Assembly: GCF_024623785.1 (NCBI RefSeq)
Contig: NZ_JANKBZ010000045.1
Coordinates: 18,418-82,417, forward strand
Direction: 5' to 3'
From: Archangium lipolyticum
GTDB lineage: Bacteria > Myxococcota > Myxococcia > Myxococcales > Myxococcaceae
DNA length: 64,000 nt
Part shown: one piece after another, positions 8,804 to 17,069 of the stretch
How positions within the stretch are numbered: position 1 is the first letter of the stretch
How the letters are laid out: the number at the start of each line of letters is the position of its first letter
Translations under genes and position numbers: made by a program
Notes under the pieces: generated by a model
What the model was told of the DNA's origin: nothing
Databases searched by the model: none
What the model saw: only the letters and a program-made list of their open reading frames with translations

Positions 8804-9751
8804 TTGGACGATAAGACCGACCACCGCATCGCGCTGTTCCTGGACTTCGAGAACCTGGTGACGAACACCGGCTTCTCCGCCGCCAACTTCGACCTGCAGC
8901 CCGCCATGGACCGGCTGCTGGAGCGGGGCAAGGTGGTGTTCCGCCGCGCCTACTGCGACTGGTCCCGCTTCAAGGAAGCCAAGGGCAACCTGCACGAGTT
9001 CGGCGTCGAGCTCATCGACGTGCCGCCCTCGACGCGCTCGGGGAAGAACGGCGCGGACATGCGCCTGGTCATCGACGCGCTGGAGCTGTGCTACGCGCGC
9101 GAGCACATCGACACCTTCGCCATCGCCTCGGGAGACAGCGACTTCTGCCCGCTGGCGTACAAGCTGCGAGAGAACGGCCGTCAGCTCATCGGGCTCGCGG
9201 TGAAGGAGGCGACCAGCCCCCTCTTCGTGAAGGCCTGCGACGAGTTCATCTACCTGCGGCCCCGCACCCGTGCGGAGAAGGAAAAGGAGAAGGAGAAGCG
9301 CGCCCACGAGCACGAAGAGGGCGGGCGAGGCCGCAAGCAGGGCAAGGGGCACGGAGCCGGTGAGCGCCAGGCGAAGGAGCAGGCGCACGGTGGCAAGGGC
9401 AAGGCCGAGGCTTCGAAGGCCGAGGTGCCGGACATCGTGCTGGAGGTGGTGCAGCGTCTGTTGTCGCGAGCCACCGGGCCGGTCAATCCGTCGCTCATCA
9501 AGGAGACCATCGTCCGCAAGGAGCCGGACTTCGACGAGCGCGACCACGGCTTCTCCACCTTCGCGAAGCTGCTGGCGGCCATGGAGCAGGACGGGCTGCT
9601 CAAGCGCGTGCAGCAGGGCCGGCAGTGGTACGTGGTGGGCCCGGACGCGGCTCCGCCCGAGCCCCAGGGCAGGGGCCGGAACCGGGGCGCGGCTCCCGCG
9701 GAGGAGGAAGAGGAAGAGGAGGTCTACCCGGATCCCGTCGACGACTTCTGA
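8804..9751 (+). CDS. NYN-domain (PIN-like) RNase with C-terminal LOTUS/OST-HTH-like domain
   Basis: A 315-residue protein that starts at a TTG. The N-terminal 160 residues form a NYN domain of the LabA/DUF88 type: IALFLDFENL (first catalytic Asp), SGKNGADMRLVIDALEL and TFAIASGDSDFCPLAYKLRENG, which supply the other acidic residues. A lysine/glutamate-rich linker (residues 166-205) leads to a winged-helix region (VVQRLLSRATGPVNPSLIKE ... GFSTFAKLLAAMEQDGLLKR) that resembles LOTUS/OST-HTH domains, which bind RNA. It ends in an acidic tail. The combination suggests an RNA-processing nuclease. The targets are unknown. Confidence 0.85.
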   Translation: MDDKTDHRIALFLDFENLVTNTGFSAANFDLQPAMDRLLERGKVVFRRAYCDWSRFKEAKGNLHEFGVELIDVPPSTRSGKNGADMRLVIDALELCYAREHIDTFAIASGDSDFCPLAYKLRENGRQLIGLAVKEATSPLFVKACDEFIYLRPRTRAEKEKEKEKRAHEHEEGGRGRKQGKGHGAGERQAKEQAHGGKGKAEASKAEVPDIVLEVVQRLLSRATGPVNPSLIKETIVRKEPDFDERDHGFSTFAKLLAAMEQDGLLKRVQQGRQWYVVGPDAAPPEPQGRGRNRGAAPAEEEEEEEVYPDPVDDF

Positions 9752-9838
9752 GCCGCGCCCGGGTCGCGCCGCCAAAGCCTCGCATAGAAGTTCTCATCGC
9801 AGGTATCATTGACGCTCATCCTCTCGCCAGGAGCAGCG

Positions 9839-10837
9839 ATGCCGCGTCATTCCTTGCAAGCCCTCACCCGGGCCGCAGTGCCCCTGCTTTGCGTGCTGTG
9901 CTCGGCCTGTCAGGTACCTGTCTCGCAGGTCCCCCCGGAGCCGGAGACCGCGCTGGCCGTCAACACGTCGGCGCTCTCCGTGTCCTCCTCATACATCGAC
10001 ATCCGGCTGCGCACGGGCAGCGGTGTCTCCCTCGGGCGGACCTGCGGCGCGGCGAACGAGGTGTCTCCCACCTGTGCCAGCAGCCAGGCCTCGGACTTCA
10101 ACCATCATTGGATCTCCCCCTATGACGGGACGTTCACCTTCAGCACGCAAGGGCCCGGGACCAACTTCGACACGGTGTTGCAGGTCACCCGCTGGAGCGA
10201 CAGCGTGCCGCTCGGGTGCGGTGACGACGCGGCCGGTACGCGCCAGTCGTCGGTCACCTTGAACCTGGCCGCCAACCAGGAGCTCCGCATCACCGTGGAT
10301 GGGAAGGGCTCGGCGTGTGGCCTCTTCCAACTCGACATCATCGGCGTGCCGTCGACGTGCGGCCCCTGCAACACCCCGCCGAGCCCGTGTCACGAGCGCA
10401 ATGGCACCTGCGCGGGCTCCACCTGCGTGTACACGATGAAGCCCTCGGGCGCGGCCTGTGATGACGGGAACGCGTGCACCGTGAGCGACACCTGCGGCGC
10501 CAGCGGCGTCTGCCAGGGCACTCCCATGGCCTGCAACAGCCCCCCGGGGCAGTGCTACGCCTCCCCCGGTACCTGCAGCAACGGCACCTGCCAGTATGCG
10601 CCCAAACCCGCGGGCTCCTGGTGCGAGGACGGCGACTCCTGCACCAGCTCCGATTCCTGTGGCGGAAATGGTTGGTGCTACTCGGGCGGGCGCGTCTGCT
10701 GCCCCGATGGTGGATGGCTGTGCAACGGTGTCTGCTGTGGCTCGAACGAGTACTGCGACGGTGTGTCCTGCCGGCCCACCTGTGACGGCACGTCCGGCCC
10801 CATCATGCTCCGGCCCCAGTGCCCCATCATGTATTGA
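9839..10837 (+). CDS. Cysteine-rich secreted lipoprotein
   Basis: A 332-residue exported protein. I chose the ATG at 9839 because AGGAG lies eight bases upstream and the signal peptide is complete (LLCVLCSAC lipobox). Residues 40-175 look like a beta-sandwich domain with YDGTFTFSTQGPGTNFDTVL, as in bacterial pre-peptidase C-terminal-like domains. The rest is dense in cysteine: repeats containing GAACDDGNACTVSDTCG and SWCEDGDSCTSSDSCGG, then RVCCPDGGWLCNGVCCG. These repeats of CxDGxxCTxxDxC type are common in myxobacterial surface proteins and should be disulphide-bonded. The function is unknown. Confidence 0.75.
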   Translation: MPRHSLQALTRAAVPLLCVLCSACQVPVSQVPPEPETALAVNTSALSVSSSYIDIRLRTGSGVSLGRTCGAANEVSPTCASSQASDFNHHWISPYDGTFTFSTQGPGTNFDTVLQVTRWSDSVPLGCGDDAAGTRQSSVTLNLAANQELRITVDGKGSACGLFQLDIIGVPSTCGPCNTPPSPCHERNGTCAGSTCVYTMKPSGAACDDGNACTVSDTCGASGVCQGTPMACNSPPGQCYASPGTCSNGTCQYAPKPAGSWCEDGDSCTSSDSCGGNGWCYSGGRVCCPDGGWLCNGVCCGSNEYCDGVSCRPTCDGTSGPIMLRPQCPIMY

Positions 10838-10860
10838 GCCGGAGCGGTGGCCGGCCACCA

Positions 10861-10889
10861 GGTCCCGCTCCCGGACGTGGAGCGGGACC
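10861..10889. terminator. Hairpin between convergent lipoprotein genes
   Basis: A perfect 11-bp stem, GGTCCCGCTCC paired with GGAGCGGGACC, closes a 7-base loop between the stops at 10837 and 10904. There is no T-run on either side, so it may help Rho-dependent rather than intrinsic termination in both directions. Confidence 0.55.
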
Positions 10890-10903
10890 CGGCCTTCCCG
10901 GGC

Positions 10904-12940
10904 CTAGCGCTGGTGTTGCAGGACCTGGCCGTTGCCGCCCACGGTCCACGCGCCGGTGCGGGTGCTCCAGATGCCCACCAGCGTGTGGGCCGTTCCGCTG
11001 ACCTGGCGCCGCCAGCGGGTGCCGTCGTAGTGGAGCAGCGCGCCACCCTCGCCCACCGCCCAGACATCGTCGTGGCCACTGCCCCACACGTCCTTGAGTT
11101 GCAGACCCGCCGCGCTGGTGGTGTCCACCTCGAAGGTCGACCCGTTGTAATGCACCAGCACGCCCTGGTCTCCCACCGCCCAGAGGTCATCCGCGGCACT
11201 GCCCCAGACGGCGCGCAGCGCGTGGGGCGTGACCGAGGCGCCAGCGGGCGTCCACTCCGCGCCGTTGTAGAACTCGAGGTCTCCCGCGTCTCCGACGGCC
11301 CAGTAGTACTCGGGCGTCAGGCCCCAGACGTCATGGAGGGCGAAGTCCCCCGCGCCGGCATCCACCCACTCCTTGCCGGTCCACACCGCGCGCCTTCCTT
11401 CCTTGCCGACGAGCCAGATGTCCGAGGGGCCGGTGCCATGGATTCCATGGGGCTCCAGCCCCTTCGGCAGTGCATGGGAGGTCCACTGCTTTCCATCCCA
11501 TCGCCAGGCCTGGGCGCCAATGGCCCAGACGTCCTCGGGTCCCGCGGCCCAGGCGGCGCGCACCGGACCCGGAGGGGGCGGGGTCACCTTCCAGGCCGCG
11601 CCATTCCAGGCGAGGGCGGCCCCCTCGGAGCCCTTGGCGCCGAACACCCAGACATGCTCCGGGTCCGTTCCGGTGATGGCACTCCAGCTCACCCCGGGCG
11701 CCAGGTTGCGCTCGAACAGGCTCCACCCGCGCGCATCACGGTGCAACATGGCGCCGGTGCTGGTGAATACCCAGACATCGTGCGGCCCGGTGCCCCGCAC
11801 CGCGAGCAGATCGGCCTGGGTGCCGGAGTCGACCCGCGAGAGCGACTTGCCGTTCCAGTGCAGGAGCGTGCCCGCGTTGCCCACCAACCACACGTCATCG
11901 GGACCACTCCCCCACACGCCGTTGAGGCGGACCGCGAGGGGCGAGGGCACGGCCACCCAGCCCGAGGCGGCCGTCCAACGGGCGATGGCTCCCGTGGTGG
12001 CCACGGCCCAGCCGGCGGTGCCGCCCGGAGCCATCCACAACGCGGAGTAGCGCTCGCCCGGCGAACCGAGCCCCGGGAGCGCGGCCGCGCCCTTCCAGCC
12101 CGTGCCATCCCACCGCGAGAGGCCCGTGCCACCGGCGAGGGCCCAGACCTCCGTCGAGGACAGGCCCCAGAGCGCGGAGAGGTTCCAGCCCGAGGCGTTG
12201 TCCACGGCCTTCCAACCGGAGGCCGTCAGGCGCCAGACGCGCCCGTCCGTGGCCCCGGTGCTGGTGGGCGTCTGGGTCATCCACCCGTCCGTGGGAGAGA
12301 GGATGGAGAGGCCGGCGCGGGCCGAGACGGGCGCGAAGGGCACGACGCTCCAGTTCTCGCCATCCCAGTGCGTCATGTCCCCGGTGGCGCCGCCCGCCCA
12401 GATGTCGGAGGCGCTGGAGCCGGACAGGACGCTCAGGTCCTGCGAGAGGCCGGTGTGCCACGCCGTCCAACGTGAGCCATTCCAATGCAGCGCGTGGCCT
12501 CCGGCGCCGCCGGCCCAGAAGGCGTTGGCGGCCGAGCCCCAGGTGGACCTCACGGGCTCTCCGTATGGCGTGGGGTTGGCCCAGCACCATTCATCCGTGC
12601 TGCACACGGTGCCTGGGTTCAGGAGCACTCCGGCGTCCGAGCCCGCGTCGGGGGGCGGCTCACCGCCCGCATCCACTTCCGGGGTTCCGGCGTCCGAGCC
12701 CGCGTCGGAGGGCGGCTCACTGCCTCCGTCCTCCAGGGGACTGCTGGCATCCAGGGGGCTGCTCGCATCCAGGGGACCGCTCGCGTCCACGGGACTGCTC
12801 GCGTCTGGTTCTCCCTGCTCCCCACCGGAGGTGCAGGCCGTGATGAGCATCAACGAGGAGAAGAGCAGCGCTCCTCGCAGGAAGACCCGGCAGCGGGTGT
12901 GGGGCGATTGAGAGAGGGATGTGCGGGATTGATTGCACAT
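10904..12940 (-). CDS. Lipoprotein with about 14 beta-propeller-like VWxVG repeats
   Basis: A 678-residue exported lipoprotein (signal peptide ending SSLMLITAC). After the lipobox comes a low-complexity spacer: four 6-residue units of the form DAS(S/G)P(V/L) in residues 46-69 and then Pro/Asp/Gly repeats (SDAGSDAG twice). The remainder has about 14 repeats of 30-50 residues with the pattern VWGSGPDDVWLVGNAGTLLH then WNG and W. These are beta-blade-like repeats of the kind seen in Ig/propeller surface proteins of myxobacteria. A binding or sensing role at the cell surface is likely, but the ligand is unknown. Confidence 0.75.
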   Translation of the reverse strand: MCNQSRTSLSQSPHTRCRVFLRGALLFSSLMLITACTSGGEQGEPDASSPVDASGPLDASSPLDASSPLEDGGSEPPSDAGSDAGTPEVDAGGEPPPDAGSDAGVLLNPGTVCSTDEWCWANPTPYGEPVRSTWGSAANAFWAGGAGGHALHWNGSRWTAWHTGLSQDLSVLSGSSASDIWAGGATGDMTHWDGENWSVVPFAPVSARAGLSILSPTDGWMTQTPTSTGATDGRVWRLTASGWKAVDNASGWNLSALWGLSSTEVWALAGGTGLSRWDGTGWKGAAALPGLGSPGERYSALWMAPGGTAGWAVATTGAIARWTAASGWVAVPSPLAVRLNGVWGSGPDDVWLVGNAGTLLHWNGKSLSRVDSGTQADLLAVRGTGPHDVWVFTSTGAMLHRDARGWSLFERNLAPGVSWSAITGTDPEHVWVFGAKGSEGAALAWNGAAWKVTPPPPGPVRAAWAAGPEDVWAIGAQAWRWDGKQWTSHALPKGLEPHGIHGTGPSDIWLVGKEGRRAVWTGKEWVDAGAGDFALHDVWGLTPEYYWAVGDAGDLEFYNGAEWTPAGASVTPHALRAVWGSAADDLWAVGDQGVLVHYNGSTFEVDTTSAAGLQLKDVWGSGHDDVWAVGEGGALLHYDGTRWRRQVSGTAHTLVGIWSTRTGAWTVGGNGQVLQHQR
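12734..12805 (-). repeat. Tandem 18-base repeat, four units, inside the propeller lipoprotein
   Basis: Four consecutive 18-base units encode DASSPV, DASGPL, DASSPL and DASSPL. The units are nearly identical at the DNA level and keep frame, so the repeat number can change without breaking the gene. Confidence 0.8.
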
Positions 12941-13231
12941 ACGTGTCCATGTCCTATTCGAAAATTACGGCATGGTTGAACTCAGACAAACACGCGCGGT
13001 GAAGTGGACTGTGTACTGGAGTCTGGCGGTTCTCACCAGGAGTTCATGAGTTCCAATGTTGTGAAATTTTGGTGCCCTCACGGCTCCATGAGAGCCTGAC
13101 GCAGCTCTGAAAATCTCGTTTCCTCATGGTTTCGAGAAAACCCGTTGCAATTCCTTAAAACCTATTTACAGTCACACTCCGCGTGTAGACATCTCACGCG
13201 CTGTGTGTATCCACCAAAGAGGGGAGAAGGA

Positions 13232-15100
13232 ATGCAGACCAGGACTCAGTCCAAGTGGAAGCAGGTGGCTCGGCTCGTTCCGCTTTCGGGCGTGATGCTG
13301 ATGACGGCTGGCTGGAGCAACACGCTGTACGCGCCGGCCGGAGATCCCGAGCAGTCGGAGCGGCTGGTGCGGAAGTTCGATGAGGCCACCCGGCAGCCGG
13401 ATGTCTATCAAATCGATCTGGACCTGTCGGATGAGCAGGACTGGGCCTTCCTGCGGAGCCGGCTGAAGTCGGCTGGAAAGACCACGGAGAACTCCCCGGA
13501 GCTCTTCAAGCGCCTGGATTACATGCGCGAGCGGGCCCTGACGCGAGGCAAGGACGTGGCGAGCCTCGGCACGACCGACTCCTGGTGCAATCACTTCCTC
13601 CGGTACACCCAGCCCCCGGTGACGGCCAATGGCTACACCACCTTCTACCCGGTGGTGGAGGTGGCGTGTAAGGACGGCGCCGACTACGTCTACGCCGACC
13701 TCGTCAACTACGACGTGAATGACGCGGAGACCGACACCCGGCAGCTCACGTCGGCCTCGGGTGAGGAGTACGGCGGCGGCCTGAACTTCAACTCCGTCAC
13801 CGCGCCGGCCACGGTGGCCACCGGCAAGGGCCGTGGGCTGCGCATGGAGTCGCTGTTGATGGCCGTGGGCGCCACGCTGGATCAGACCTCCTACATCGTG
13901 GAGCGCGCGGCGGCCGTCGACTCCCAGCCCTCGCTGAGCCTGAGCCACCCGCGCAAGGTGCTCGTCGGCGCGGCCCGGGCGGAGATCATCGCGTGCCAGC
14001 TGCGCGGCGGCGCGGATTGTGACTACGCGGTGGCGGGTTACTCGTCCGGCAGGCTGGTGCCCTACCCGGCCGCTCCCTCGGGCGTGGCGGCCTCGCTGCC
14101 CACCTCTCCGGGTGTCCTGAACACCGCAGACTACTGGGCCTTCAGCGCGCCCTACAACTACCAGAACCTCTACGTGCCCATCCGGGGCACCCTGAGCGGT
14201 GGTGCCAGCGGCGGCTTCAAGTGCGTCATCACCAGCATCGACCGCGCGCGCATCCAGCTCATCGCCGGCGTGACGGGCCGCACCTGCCTCAACGAGACGC
14301 AGTTCCTCGGCTCCATCCCCACGGGTGGCCTGACGAGCAACATCAACGTGCTGACGAACATGAACCGGCTGTTCAACACCGCGGGCGCCGGCACCAGCCC
14401 GGCGAGCTGCGCCGCGGAGACGATCGTCAACGAGCTGACCCGCTACAGCCTGCTCATCTCCGGTACGGTGAGCTGCAACTCGGTCACCAAGCGGTTCTTC
14501 ATCCCCTACCCGACCCCGGCCACGGGCGGCGCCACGAACATCTACTTCTGGAACAGCTGCATGGCCGAGGGCACGAGCGTGAAGCTGGCCGACGGCCGCG
14601 TGGTGCCGGTGGAGCAGGTGAAGCAGGGTGACAAGGTGGTGGCGGATGCGAAGGGCTCGGTGCTGACGGTCACGGACGTGGCGCGCGGCAATGAGATCAA
14701 GCCGCTCTACCGCCTGCGCGACGACGCCGGCCACGACGTGACGCTCACCGAGATGCACCCGGTCATCAAGTCCACGGGCGAGGTGGTGGCCACCAAGAAC
14801 CTGAAGGTGAAGGACCAGGTGAAGACGGACAAGGGCGTGGCCACGCTGACGTCCATCACCCAGGTCGCCGCGGACAAGCAGCGGGTGTACAACCTGCGGC
14901 TGGGCACGGATCAGGAGCTGCTCGCGGTGGGCAAGAACGGCCGCACGCTGTTCGCCGGTGGCTTCCTGGTGGGTGACCTGAGCATGCAGGACGAGCTGCA
15001 GATGCCCAAGCAGGAGCAGCCGGTCGCCGTGCTGGAGCGTCTGCCCAAGGCCTGGCACAAGGACTACCAGAACCGCGTCAACGCCTCCAAGGCCCAGTAG
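13232..15100 (+). CDS. Secreted protein with C-terminal Hint (hedgehog/intein) domain
   Basis: A 622-residue protein starting at ATG 13232 behind GGAGAAGGA. The N-terminus (basic, then VARLVPLSGVMLMTAG) looks like a signal peptide. Residues 50-440 are an unrecognised domain. From Cys443 the sequence is a Hint domain: CMAEGTSVKLADGRVVPVEQ, then a GDKVV turn, block-B-like TLTEMHPVIKS (Thr506, His509), and AGGFLVGD near the end. The final His-Asn that inteins use for C-terminal cleavage (usually in a GFLVHN-like motif) is replaced by Gly-Asp. The domain could therefore cut at Cys443 but probably does not splice. The AT-richer region upstream (12941-13231) contains no other gene. Confidence 0.8.
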   Translation: MQTRTQSKWKQVARLVPLSGVMLMTAGWSNTLYAPAGDPEQSERLVRKFDEATRQPDVYQIDLDLSDEQDWAFLRSRLKSAGKTTENSPELFKRLDYMRERALTRGKDVASLGTTDSWCNHFLRYTQPPVTANGYTTFYPVVEVACKDGADYVYADLVNYDVNDAETDTRQLTSASGEEYGGGLNFNSVTAPATVATGKGRGLRMESLLMAVGATLDQTSYIVERAAAVDSQPSLSLSHPRKVLVGAARAEIIACQLRGGADCDYAVAGYSSGRLVPYPAAPSGVAASLPTSPGVLNTADYWAFSAPYNYQNLYVPIRGTLSGGASGGFKCVITSIDRARIQLIAGVTGRTCLNETQFLGSIPTGGLTSNINVLTNMNRLFNTAGAGTSPASCAAETIVNELTRYSLLISGTVSCNSVTKRFFIPYPTPATGGATNIYFWNSCMAEGTSVKLADGRVVPVEQVKQGDKVVADAKGSVLTVTDVARGNEIKPLYRLRDDAGHDVTLTEMHPVIKSTGEVVATKNLKVKDQVKTDKGVATLTSITQVAADKQRVYNLRLGTDQELLAVGKNGRTLFAGGFLVGDLSMQDELQMPKQEQPVAVLERLPKAWHKDYQNRVNASKAQ

Positions 15101-15140
15101 CCGCTGAGGCCCGCGAGGGTCCTGTCACTGAGTAGACCCG

Positions 15141-15178
15141 GGAGGAGGAGGCCACGGCCTCTTCCTCCCTCGTCTTTT
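15141..15178 (+). terminator. Intrinsic terminator downstream of the Hint protein
   Basis: GGAGGAGGAGGCC pairs with GGCCTCTTCCTCC (one G-T pair) and is followed by CTCGTCTTTT. It sits between the Hint gene and the convergent immunity gene. Confidence 0.6.
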
Positions 15179-15197
15179 CGAATGGACGGGGTGGGGG

Positions 15198-15869
15198 CTA
15201 CTCCTTCTCCTGGGGTGCTAGCGGATCCCAGACGTACTGCTCGGTGGGCGTCAGTCGCATGTTGGTGAGCCCGTGCCGCGAAACGAAGTGCTCGAAGCGC
15301 TCGGAGACCACGAGGGACCCGTACAGGCCCCGGGGACGGAAGATGTCCTCTCCCCGCCAGGTGCCGGGCTCCAGGGTGAAGCCATGGATGGCCTCCTTGT
15401 GCAGGTAGCGGCACTCCTCGCATGTGGGGGGCTCGTCGTAGTGGATGTGGCTGTGCGCCAGGTCCACCGCTGCGCGGCCGAAGCAGGCCGTGACGGCCAG
15501 GTAATGGGGAATGAGGGTGGGCTTGGGGCCGCGCCGCTTGCGGTGCACCCGCACCACCTCCACCGGGTGGAAGCCCTGGAGTCCTGTCAGCCCCTCGGCT
15601 CGGAATGCCTGGGCGAACCGTTCGGAGACGAGGACGTCATGCCCGCTGACCTTGATGAAATCTCCGAGCTCCTCGCCGTGCAGAACCAACCCGGCACGGT
15701 GGGGCGGAAGCCACGGCCTCATCCCGATGGCGCCATTGCACCGTGGGCAGCGAGCGGCCTCTCCTCGGTTGACGGGCTCGAGCTCGTCCACCTCGACATC
15801 GTAGCGGGACCCGAGGACGCCCTTCTCCAGGACGAAGAAGCGCGGGGTGACCGATGACTCAGAATCCAT
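15198..15869 (-). CDS. SitI6-like double-CXXC immunity protein
   Basis: A 223-residue soluble protein resembling the Myxococcus double-CXXCG paralogous family (TIGR02264). It has two zinc-binding-type cysteine pairs, CPRC near residue 35 and CEEC near residue 145, though neither is followed by the Gly usual in the family. Between and after them lie GEELGDFIKVSGHDVLVSER and YGSLVVSERFEHF, the two VSER-type repeats seen in members. Its ATG at 15869 overlaps the end of the upstream toxin gene by 11 bases, so translation is coupled. It should bind and neutralise that toxin in the cytoplasm. Confidence 0.75.
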   Translation of the reverse strand: MDSESSVTPRFFVLEKGVLGSRYDVEVDELEPVNRGEAARCPRCNGAIGMRPWLPPHRAGLVLHGEELGDFIKVSGHDVLVSERFAQAFRAEGLTGLQGFHPVEVVRVHRKRRGPKPTLIPHYLAVTACFGRAAVDLAHSHIHYDEPPTCEECRYLHKEAIHGFTLEPGTWRGEDIFRPRGLYGSLVVSERFEHFVSRHGLTNMRLTPTEQYVWDPLAPQEKE

Positions 15870-16389
15870 GGGGGAACTTCGCACGTATGTCCGGCCGGTT
15901 GTAGAGCTGTCGAAGGAAGGTCTCGAACTGCTTCGGTGTGGCTCGGGTGTATTCCTCGAGCCACTTGATGACCTCCTCGTCCACCTTCCGGTGCCAGTCC
16001 TGATAGCCGCAGTGGGCCTCTTCATCCACGGCCCGGGTGACGAAGCGCGGGTCGCGCGCGGTGTAATGGCCGCGAAGTGTGTCGTGCTTCTCCAACGCCT
16101 GGGCGATGGGCCGGGAGATGATGTGATGCAACTGCCCCTTGCAATCGGGAGGTTCGGGGGCGGCGGGGGATGATTGGCCCTCGGTCCGGAGTGTGTCGGC
16201 CGCCTTTCGGGCGGCCTCCACCTTCGCTGCTTCCATGGCCGCGTGTTCCAACTGCTCGGCCAGCTTCGGGTGGGTCTGTCGCAACGCCTCGCACGAGGTG
16301 GCGATTCGTTGCTTGCAGCCGCATAGCGCCGATGTCTCGAACGGTGCGCACGGAGCTTGTGCGAGTAGCAGCAACAGGACCGCGAGCAT
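15859..16389 (-). CDS. SitA6-like polymorphic toxin (TIGR02269-type lipoprotein family)
   Basis: A 176-residue protein with an excellent ribosome site (GGGAGGACGCAC before the ATG). It opens with MLAVLLLLLAQAPC, a short signal peptide with a weak lipobox. An Ala/Glu helical spacer follows. The C-terminal 90 residues carry CKGQLHHIISRPIAQALEKH, then ARDPRFVTRAVDEEAHCGYQ and the terminal RAKFPHGF. This LHHIIS-containing region is characteristic of the family that NCBI names SitA6 and resembles an HNH/AHH-type nuclease. In Myxococcus such lipoproteins are passed between cells by TraAB-dependent outer-membrane exchange and kill non-immune relatives. The immunity gene overlaps its end. Confidence 0.75.
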   Translation of the reverse strand: MLAVLLLLLAQAPCAPFETSALCGCKQRIATSCEALRQTHPKLAEQLEHAAMEAAKVEAARKAADTLRTEGQSSPAAPEPPDCKGQLHHIISRPIAQALEKHDTLRGHYTARDPRFVTRAVDEEAHCGYQDWHRKVDEEVIKWLEEYTRATPKQFETFLRQLYNRPDIRAKFPHGF

Positions 16390-16428
16390 GTGCGTCCTCC
16401 CAGGAATCTGCGTGGGCCCTTGGAACGG

Positions 16429-16947
16429 CTATTTGCCCTTGGGCGGGGTGCGCTTCTTCTCGTGGGCCTCGATGCGCTTCTTGAAGTCCTCCAGCAGATC
16501 GTTCGGGATGGGAATCGAGAGGTTGTACTGTGCGAGCTTCCACGTGCTCCCGTCCTTCACCAGCACTCCCGAGCCTCTCGCCGGCCCCATGTTCGTCGTC
16601 GAGAGCGCCTCGTCGAACCACGCCACCGTGCCATCCTTCGAGAAGCTCACGTGTCGCGACACCGCCGTGAAGTTCCAGGTCTTGCCTCGCGCGAAGTAGG
16701 GCCTGGCCCACGCGCGGAACTCGTCCCGCGTCCAGCGCTCGCTGCCATCCGTGCCCAGGTAGACCGCCTCCGGCGTGAAGTGGCTGAAGTAGCGCGCCTC
16801 GTCCGCCTGGGCGGCGGCCTTGTGCCAGTCATCCAGGACTGTGTTCACCTCGGACGTGGGATCGGTGCGAGTCCCCGCAGCAGCCGGTGTTCCGGCATCG
16901 GGAGCGGCGGTGAGCAAGGCGAGGCAGAGCAGGGCGACGGTGTGCAT
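16429..16947 (-). CDS. Secreted SnoaL/NTF2-like domain protein
   Basis: A 172-residue protein. The start at 16947 gives a proper signal peptide (MHTVALLCLALLTAAPDAG). The rest is a cone-shaped NTF2-like domain: VNTVLDDWHKAAAQADEARY, a YLGTDGSERWTRDEF segment, and the paired strands VAWFDEALSTTN and GSGVLVKDGSTWKLAQYN. This is the DUF4440/SnoaL_3 form. It ends in a lysine-rich tail. Such domains bind small molecules or serve as accessory subunits. The toxin gene follows 39 bases downstream on the same strand and may share its transcript, but a link in function is not shown. Confidence 0.75.
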   Translation of the reverse strand: MHTVALLCLALLTAAPDAGTPAAAGTRTDPTSEVNTVLDDWHKAAAQADEARYFSHFTPEAVYLGTDGSERWTRDEFRAWARPYFARGKTWNFTAVSRHVSFSKDGTVAWFDEALSTTNMGPARGSGVLVKDGSTWKLAQYNLSIPIPNDLLEDFKKRIEAHEKKRTPPKGK

Positions 16948-17069
16948 GGCCGCCATGTGCGCGAGTGGGGCCGTTCGGGTCAAGGGTTACCGCCGTGGGG
17001 CACTCCGGGTGAATAGGGCGGTGGCGCGAGCCGTCCACCCCGGCCGTGTTCTCCAGGAGCTCGCGCATC

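Noticed and set aside
7546..10837. Natural-product gene cluster around the aminotransferase
   Set aside because: No PKS, NRPS, carrier protein or tailoring enzymes nearby; the P450 and tyrosinase lie 45 kb away.
12941..13231. Short gene in the AT-rich gap before the Hint protein
   Set aside because: No frame has a ribosome site or length above about 25 codons except in-frame extension of the Hint gene, which lacks a better start.
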